Below, one piece after another: positions 57,843 through 64,000 of a stretch of DNA of 64,000 nt; within the stretch, counting starts at the first letter, position 1; each line of letters begins with the position of its first letter. The notes beneath the pieces are model-generated. The model did not search any database, was not told where the DNA came from, and saw nothing but the letters and a program-made list of their open reading frames with translations. A program made the position numbers and the translations under genes. The stretch lies in NCBI RefSeq assembly GCF_963576545.1, contig NC_083656.1, forward strand, positions 10,006,346 to 10,070,345, in the 5' to 3' direction. The stretch is from Limanda limanda (lineage: Eukaryota; Chordata; Actinopteri; Pleuronectiformes; Pleuronectidae).

Positions 57843-58029
57843 TCTTTCAAGTTAAGTAGTTATTACAGCTACAGTCATAATGATGTAGGCATGAGTAGGT
57901 GTTGTGAGATTTCTGTCTGTGTTTATTTGATGTTTTAGGCTTTATCCACTTTGCCCATTATTAATTATCACATGCTCTAACAATGGACTACACACAGACA
58001 AAGAAGGAGGAGAACTAGAGTGTCACTCA

Positions 58030-58365
58030 GTAGAGGTCAACCAGTTCGTAAACTCTCACCAAATTTCACACATTCATAGATATCAGATCCCTAAATATGA
58101 AATCAATTTCTATTAATTATTCTGTGAAAATAACAATAATTATAAAAACATCACCCTGTCTCGCGATCAGAGAAAAGTGACAAAAAATTCCTGGATCTAT
58201 TTGACGGATTCTCTCTTGGCCTATGTCCCATCATTCTAACAAAGTTTCATGGAAAATCTGTTCAGTAGCTTTTTGCGTAATCCTGCAAAAAAACAAACAA
58301 ACAAACAAACAAACAGACAGACAAACAGTCAGGGGCAAAATCATGACCTCCATGGCCCAACTTTT
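58030..58365. repeat. Dispersed fish repeat family R, copy 2
   Basis: 'ctcaccaaatttcacacatt' and 'attaattattctgtgaaaa' match the first half of the 63296-63660 copy. 'cagtagctttttgcgtaatc' and an (AAAC)n run match the end of the 36845-37000 copy. Ends 'catgacctccatggc'. Confidence 0.65.
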
Positions 58366-61300
58366 CTCTTCACTTGTTGTCTGGTGAATGGACTTTCCTT
58401 TTACAGATAACAGTTTTTTATGGCCAGTAAGTATATTAATGTGTACTTCTGTATATAAGTATATCCTTTTCATTTCGAGCCACTGGGTGTGTGTTTTGTC
58501 ACTGCTCGTCCACTGCACTCACACACACAGTGTTGTTGTGTCCCGGCTGCAGACTCAAGCTTTTGTCATACGTGATGTCGAGTTCTTTGAGGCCGTGCCA
58601 GCTCCTGACCTGATTATTTTGACATCTTATGGCAAGTAGAAGTCTCCTCTCAGCGGGGTTGTGCCTCAGCACAGCAAAGAAGCATTCCTCTGTTAAGTGT
58701 TTGTGTCACACTTAAAGGATTAGAAAGCATTTGAAAAAGCACAAGGAATAATGTTTGGAATCGCCCACTGAATAGTTTTACTGCCGAGGTTATCCAGGCG
58801 ATGAACCGCAAATTCATTTATGGGGGGAAATTAGCAACTTTGCCAGAACACAGCGAGCGAGTGGTCCCAGACTCCAGAGTTTGGGCACCGTTCCAGGAGC
58901 TGGCAGGGGTTCTCTGTATGGAAGAGTATGTGTTACCCATATGATATTTTACCCATTTGACAGAATGTACATTTATGTTCCCATATTTCATAGTCTCTGT
59001 CAGGGTCATTTTAAATCCCCTCACCTGTATCTTACATTTAAATCTTCACATGTAGGCATGTCTGAAAGCGGGGAAAGGCATGCTGGGATAAATCACAGCA
59101 GACGGTTCGACCTCGATGGTTCCCATACATCTCCGATTTTATTGTGTCTCAGGATCCTCTGTCTTGATACGACTGTGGAGTGGTGACAGAGGTTTTTGGT
59201 TTCTGGGTGGAGGTAAGAGGGAGGAGGAGAGAGGCCTCTGCTGGGCAGGTTGTGCCACTGATTACTGTAACCTATGATTATATACTAAATATAATATTAT
59301 ATTATATAATATAATGTAATATATAATGTTTTATTCAACTTATTTTCAAACAGAAATTTTATGTTTGCTTCGCTCTCTAGCTTCTGATTGTGCTCATAAA
59401 CTCTTCAGACAATAAAAGTGTTTCTTGCTGAGAATATAATGAAAAATTACAGTGTAATGTCAATTTTAAGGATCAGTTCACTCAAATGACAAAACTACAT
59501 GACACATTTTCTCACTTAACCCTGGAGACATTATACGGTGAGGATCATTTTGGAGAAACAACAAATAAACCATGGAGGTTTATTTGATTCTGTTTTCAAG
59601 GCAGATTTATTTAATTCAAAAAGCAAATATTCAGTAGCAGAAAGTGTTATTATCATTAATGTGGGTGATCAAAATACATTAGTGCCAATTATCATTGGCT
59701 CTACTTTCAAATAGAGAAATGAATCCCATTCTTCTGTAGCTAAATTAAAAATTTTTATTAAAAGGGATCATGCACAATATTAAACATAATTGCTACTATT
59801 TGATGCATTGTCATAAAATGGTTCAGTAGCTTAAAGCTTTTTTTAAATGCAATTTCTCATCTGCAGGTCACAATTAACAGTTTAATTTATAATTTTTAAA
59901 TATAAAGGAGATAGGGAAACTGTACAAAAACAAAATGGAAACAACATCTTTTGAATTTTTATTTTTCTCTCCCAGAATTGGATGGTAAATTAAAGCAAAA
60001 CTCTGTGCTTGTAGGCGAGCTGGATTCTCATGCACAGATTGTTAGAGAGATTGTAAGTGAGAGAAGTGTCTCCTGCGTTCTCCAGTTTCAGCTCTGAATG
60101 ACTGAGGGGAGATGGACAACACTTGGGAATCCCCAGGGGAAGAAATTCCTCCAAGACTTAGTGTTTTTCTTGCTGTTCCCTCACAAACAAATTCCCGAGC
60201 CGTTTCCATTAGGACACTCGGAGCAGGCTTTCTGTGAGCTGCACAAAGTCGATAAAAAAAGCCAAGGGGCAGCGTTTTTTGCCAGATGAACCTGTGAAGG
60301 TGTAATCCACAGCGTTAAAAACAGAGCAGCTGACCTTTGGTGTGAAATATCTGACGCCTGAACTATGAATTCACCTCCTGTTAAATAACACCTCGGTGCT
60401 GGCAGGCGGTGTCCGGGTTTTGTTGTAAATCACCAGAGGAGAAATGAGTGACACGTCTCAAATGTTTACATGCGGCCCCTATTCTCCTGCTCAGGATCTG
60501 AGAGGCAGGTTGGCAGCGCAGCTTTCCCCCCCTATGCCTCCTCAGAGGTTGTGTTACTGCGTCCATACATCACCCTGACACGGGTGCACTCATCGAAACG
60601 GTCCCGGGCCAGACCCCGTCTCAAGATGATGACATATTTGCCATTCCACTCAGTGAGGTGTGCAAGCGTCTTTCTCACTGTCGCCGATTCAACAAGTCAA
60701 CGCTCATATTTACGTCCGATTTATTCCAAGGATATATTGTGTCTTGATGACCTATAGTTTCGGACAGATCAACTAATTAGTACAAGACCCCAACATTTAG
60801 GCTGCGACATCGATACTTGGCTGACCCGGCCTGGGAGCCCCCTTCGGCACAACTTCCCCTGCTCCTCCTGGGGGTAATGGAGGGAGGAAGAATGTGGAGG
60901 GAGGAAGTGGGTTTCCTCCAGGCAGATTGCTGGATGAAGAGGCTGAGAGACGGACAGATGACAATGGCGGAGAGGCCGGGGCCTGAGTGTCGCCCCAGGG
61001 AGACCTACACCCAGCTACATGTTGGCTCCAGCCACTATGCGCTAAGTGCACCGAGCAAAGGCCTTCACACGGCGGATTTGGCAAGGTGATCCCTTCACCC
61101 ACCCCCCCCCCATCCATCTCCTGCCAGCCGCTCCCCTTCTCCCTCCGTCCCATCTCACCCCTCTCTCCTCTTCCTCCCTTCACTGACACCCGGCCAGGAG
61201 GTGATGAGTTGACTCACAGGGTGAAGACAAGTCTGGGATCAACACTTTTTCAAAGTGGGGATCTGATGCACTTTTTTTAGACAATGGTGTAACTTATTAA

Positions 61301-63295
61301 ACAACTTGAAATGTATGTGTACGTATTTTTTTTTTGCTTCATGTAGGGTCATAAAGAAAGAACATGCATACATACATATTTCATATAAATATATATAATA
61401 TATATACATATTTATTTTAAAGAACTGTGAAGATTCTATACTAACTTGGACTCATTCTTCTCCAATGGACAAACCCTGTAATTAATGCTGACACTTTCTA
61501 AATAACCCCCCACTTAATATGTCATTTCCACACTGTGATTTCCTGTTACTCATCTCTCAGCATATTTGCAGCTTATAAAAAACTAATACTACCTGACGTA
61601 CCTGTTTTGTTGATCTAGATTCAGTATTAACCCTCTGTCAGTTTTTGTTGTTTTAAATGTGCTATTTAAATACATTTATTTGACTTGACTATATAACTCA
61701 AACATCCCTCAACGTTTCCATCACTTCAGGGGTTATTGGTTTGGTTTGATATCCAAAATAAAATAAAATGTTTTTTATAATCTGGCCTGAACTGTCTGAT
61801 TAACTTGGGATTGTGTTTCTTGCCCCCTTGGACTCTGCTGTTAGTGATGTCACAAAAAGCTGGAAAATCAAAACCCAAATTCCTACTTGACTGGTTGTAG
61901 GTCGGGGTTGTGGTGAGTTTGGGGCTTTATGGACAGATTGTTCCACACGCATGCAAACAGGCCTGAAGCTCCTCAGCTCCCTCCTGAAGTCAGACACCGC
62001 GTCTCCACGTCTGTGCTGAATGACACTGAACATTGCCTCCTGCAGTGAGGCTGCATTGTTTTTCGAATGCAGGATGTAAGAAAGCTGATATCAAATTCTG
62101 CCCCATTCAAAGCACCTCTGTTTTTATCAGGGCAGGTGATCACAGCTCTCAAAGCATCGCAGAGTGAAATGTCACAGCCACGGAAGGAAAAGGTTGAAAA
62201 CCAGAGGATGAATGGAGCTGAGGACCCAGCAAGTATTGAATTGCAGCCACATTCCTGGAGGTAAACTTCAGGTATATTGTGAGTGCTGTGGTAATTCGTA
62301 GTGTCTTATGTCATGGTTCAATCTCTGTTTTGTATTCTCATCGCTCGAGGTGTTGATGTTGGACAACCTGACAGATGAAGCTGTATTCTTTATGACAACA
62401 GCTCCGAGGTGTCTCTGCTTCTTTCTCCTGCGGTCAGGCCCGTAAATCTCAGGCGGCCGTGACACTGATTGACGGCCCTGTGACAGAGCTTTGCAAATCC
62501 TTTAATCCGTTCATAAAGCTCAACAGGGGGCACTTGATGCACTTTATTCCAGCACCTCTTCCCATCTGGCTTCTATAAAAGACACTCCGTGCTGTCAGAT
62601 GCTCTCAGAGCCTTGTCAGGAGCTGATGACATGCAAGGCGGAGAGATTTAATGCAACATCATCACAAAAGAAAACACTCAATTTGAGTGGCATACAAATA
62701 CTAGCACACTCTCTTTAACCTGCACATTCATTCCTAATGATGAAATTTGAATAATTGCCCAATTGAGCTGAACAGGCCAAGAAAAGTGTTTTGTTTCCCC
62801 CCCCCCCCCCCAACAAGGGAGAGGAAATACTGTACAAAGCAGACTAGAATTTATATGTGCTGTCCCATGGCTGCAGACGGCTGGAATCTGTGTAGTTTAT
62901 GGCCGTATGGATTGGAGAACAGCTTGCAGTCTGTGACTATCTCAGTTACAGTGGAGTGTCTGTGATCTATGGATTTGTGTCCCGCTCCAGTGACGGCCTC
63001 CTCCGCACAGAAACCCCTTTTTTTATCTCAGGGAGACACAGATGAACCTTGAAAGCGCAGAGAGATATAAACTCCCCCGTAAGATAAAGTGCTTTAAAGA
63101 GGAGAGTCTGTACATTTCTGTAACATCAAACACTCATGAGACATACAGACGAGATGCTTGATGGTCATATTTACAAGCATTTCAGCCTTGACTTTAAATA
63201 TAAAGGGCAGGTTATGTTAATTTATTTAATGGCTGCCAATGACTACAACTATATGTGTGGTGCAAGTTACAGATGGTGATTTGTTTGATTCAGCT
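58366..63295. other. Gene-free distal flank
   Basis: No gene recognised on either strand. Contains a short AT-rich run (59280-59330), a LINE-like 'aaatgtgctatttaaatac' tail (61650-61692) and a C13-14 run (62799-62812). Confidence 0.5.
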
Positions 63296-63660
63296 GTTGA
63301 ATGCTGCCCCCTGGTGCAGAGTGTGAGCAGCTGTGTCCCCAAGGAGTTCTCCTCAGCAGAGTGTTTGCATACCTCGCAGCAGCCCCCTTAAATTCTATCA
63401 AGCTGCACCAAAGTTCACACACTCACAGTTACAAGTTCCCTAAAGACGTCTATTCTTTTCATCCAGATCCATTAATTATTCTCTGAGAAATTGTTAAAAA
63501 TGTAGAAAAAATGCCTGATTTCACAATAGTTTAATTTGTTTAAAAGAAAATATTCCAGATTAGAAAATAATATGATGCAGTATGATAAATAATATAAAAT
63601 TACAAACATCTGCCCCCTGATCTGGATTTGCATTAAAATGTAACGGGTTTGTCCTCAAAG
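63296..63660. repeat. Dispersed fish repeat family R, copy 3 (5' part)
   Basis: 'gctgccccctggtgcagagt', 'gcaccaaagttcacacactc', 'ccattaattattctctgaga' and 'ctgccccctgatctggattt' occur in order. Shares the central part with 58030-58365. Confidence 0.65.
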
Positions 63661-64000
63661 TTTCAATTATCAGTTCGTTTTCAGTAATCTTGCTTCAAAC
63701 AAACAAATTAACATAAAAAAAGGGGGTGACACATTAAAATGATTAATTAACCAGACGAACGTTGATGACACAATAAGACCCTTACTTGTTTGTGTTATCA
63801 CATGATTTGTTTAAAAAAGGTTAAAAACTAAAAGATCTACAGGCAGGTATAGTGAACCATGTAAAACAGGCTGAGTTTGAACAGGTGGTTTAATACACAT
63901 GTTCCTGTACAGTCCCGCCGGCTCTAAACCCCCCCCCTGCTGTGCAAACTGCCAAGATCTGCCCCAGTGTGAGACCCTGAGGCTGTGAAGTCCGTGTCTG
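63661..64000. other. Window end, no gene
   Basis: AT-rich then C-run; nothing recognised. Confidence 0.6.

Overview
This window is vertebrate nuclear DNA, most likely from a percomorph teleost. It has GT-AG introns, poly(A) signals, long CA/CT/GATA microsatellites, several fish-type dispersed repeats and hAT transposon relics. The two genes lie in an order known from the DOCK1-FOXI2 neighbourhood of vertebrates. No operon, CRISPR array or other prokaryotic feature is present.

Region 1 (96-33550): the 3' two fifths of dock1 on the + strand. Nineteen coding exons join in frame into the last 750 residues of the protein, covering the whole Rac-activating DHR-2 domain and the proline-rich, Crk-binding tail. 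The 5' part of the gene lies outside the window. The introns hold a ~300 bp MITE, a repeat carrying a perfect estrogen-response-element palindrome, a 420 bp hAT MITE with a perfect 8 bp target duplication, two copies of a hAT element carrying a BED zinc-finger exon, a duplicated intronic segment, and a ~450 bp strand-asymmetric polypyrimidine tract directly after one splice donor.

Region 2 (33551-45478): intergenic, no protein gene seen. It contains dispersed-repeat fragments and, just upstream of foxi2, a 297 bp relic that copies the foxi2 3' UTR. Region 3 (45247-47610): foxi2, a two-exon forkhead transcription-factor gene with a TATA-like promoter, a 16 bp perfect palindrome upstream, and its 3' UTR and poly(A) signal.

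Region 4 (47611-64000): a gene-free flank. It has stretches that look like conserved non-coding DNA (an impression only), a nested duplication in which a copy of a downstream block sits between two copies of another block, a third BED-finger hAT element containing a near-perfect 19 bp hairpin, and a perfect (TAGA)n array of about 78 units.

The most interesting signals are structural: the foxi2 3' UTR repeated on both sides of the gene (possible footprint of a lost tandem foxi copy), the X-Y-X nested duplication downstream, and the hAT family that keeps an open BED-finger exon in three separated copies. I saw no undescribed coding system. All percentages and similarity statements are by eye.
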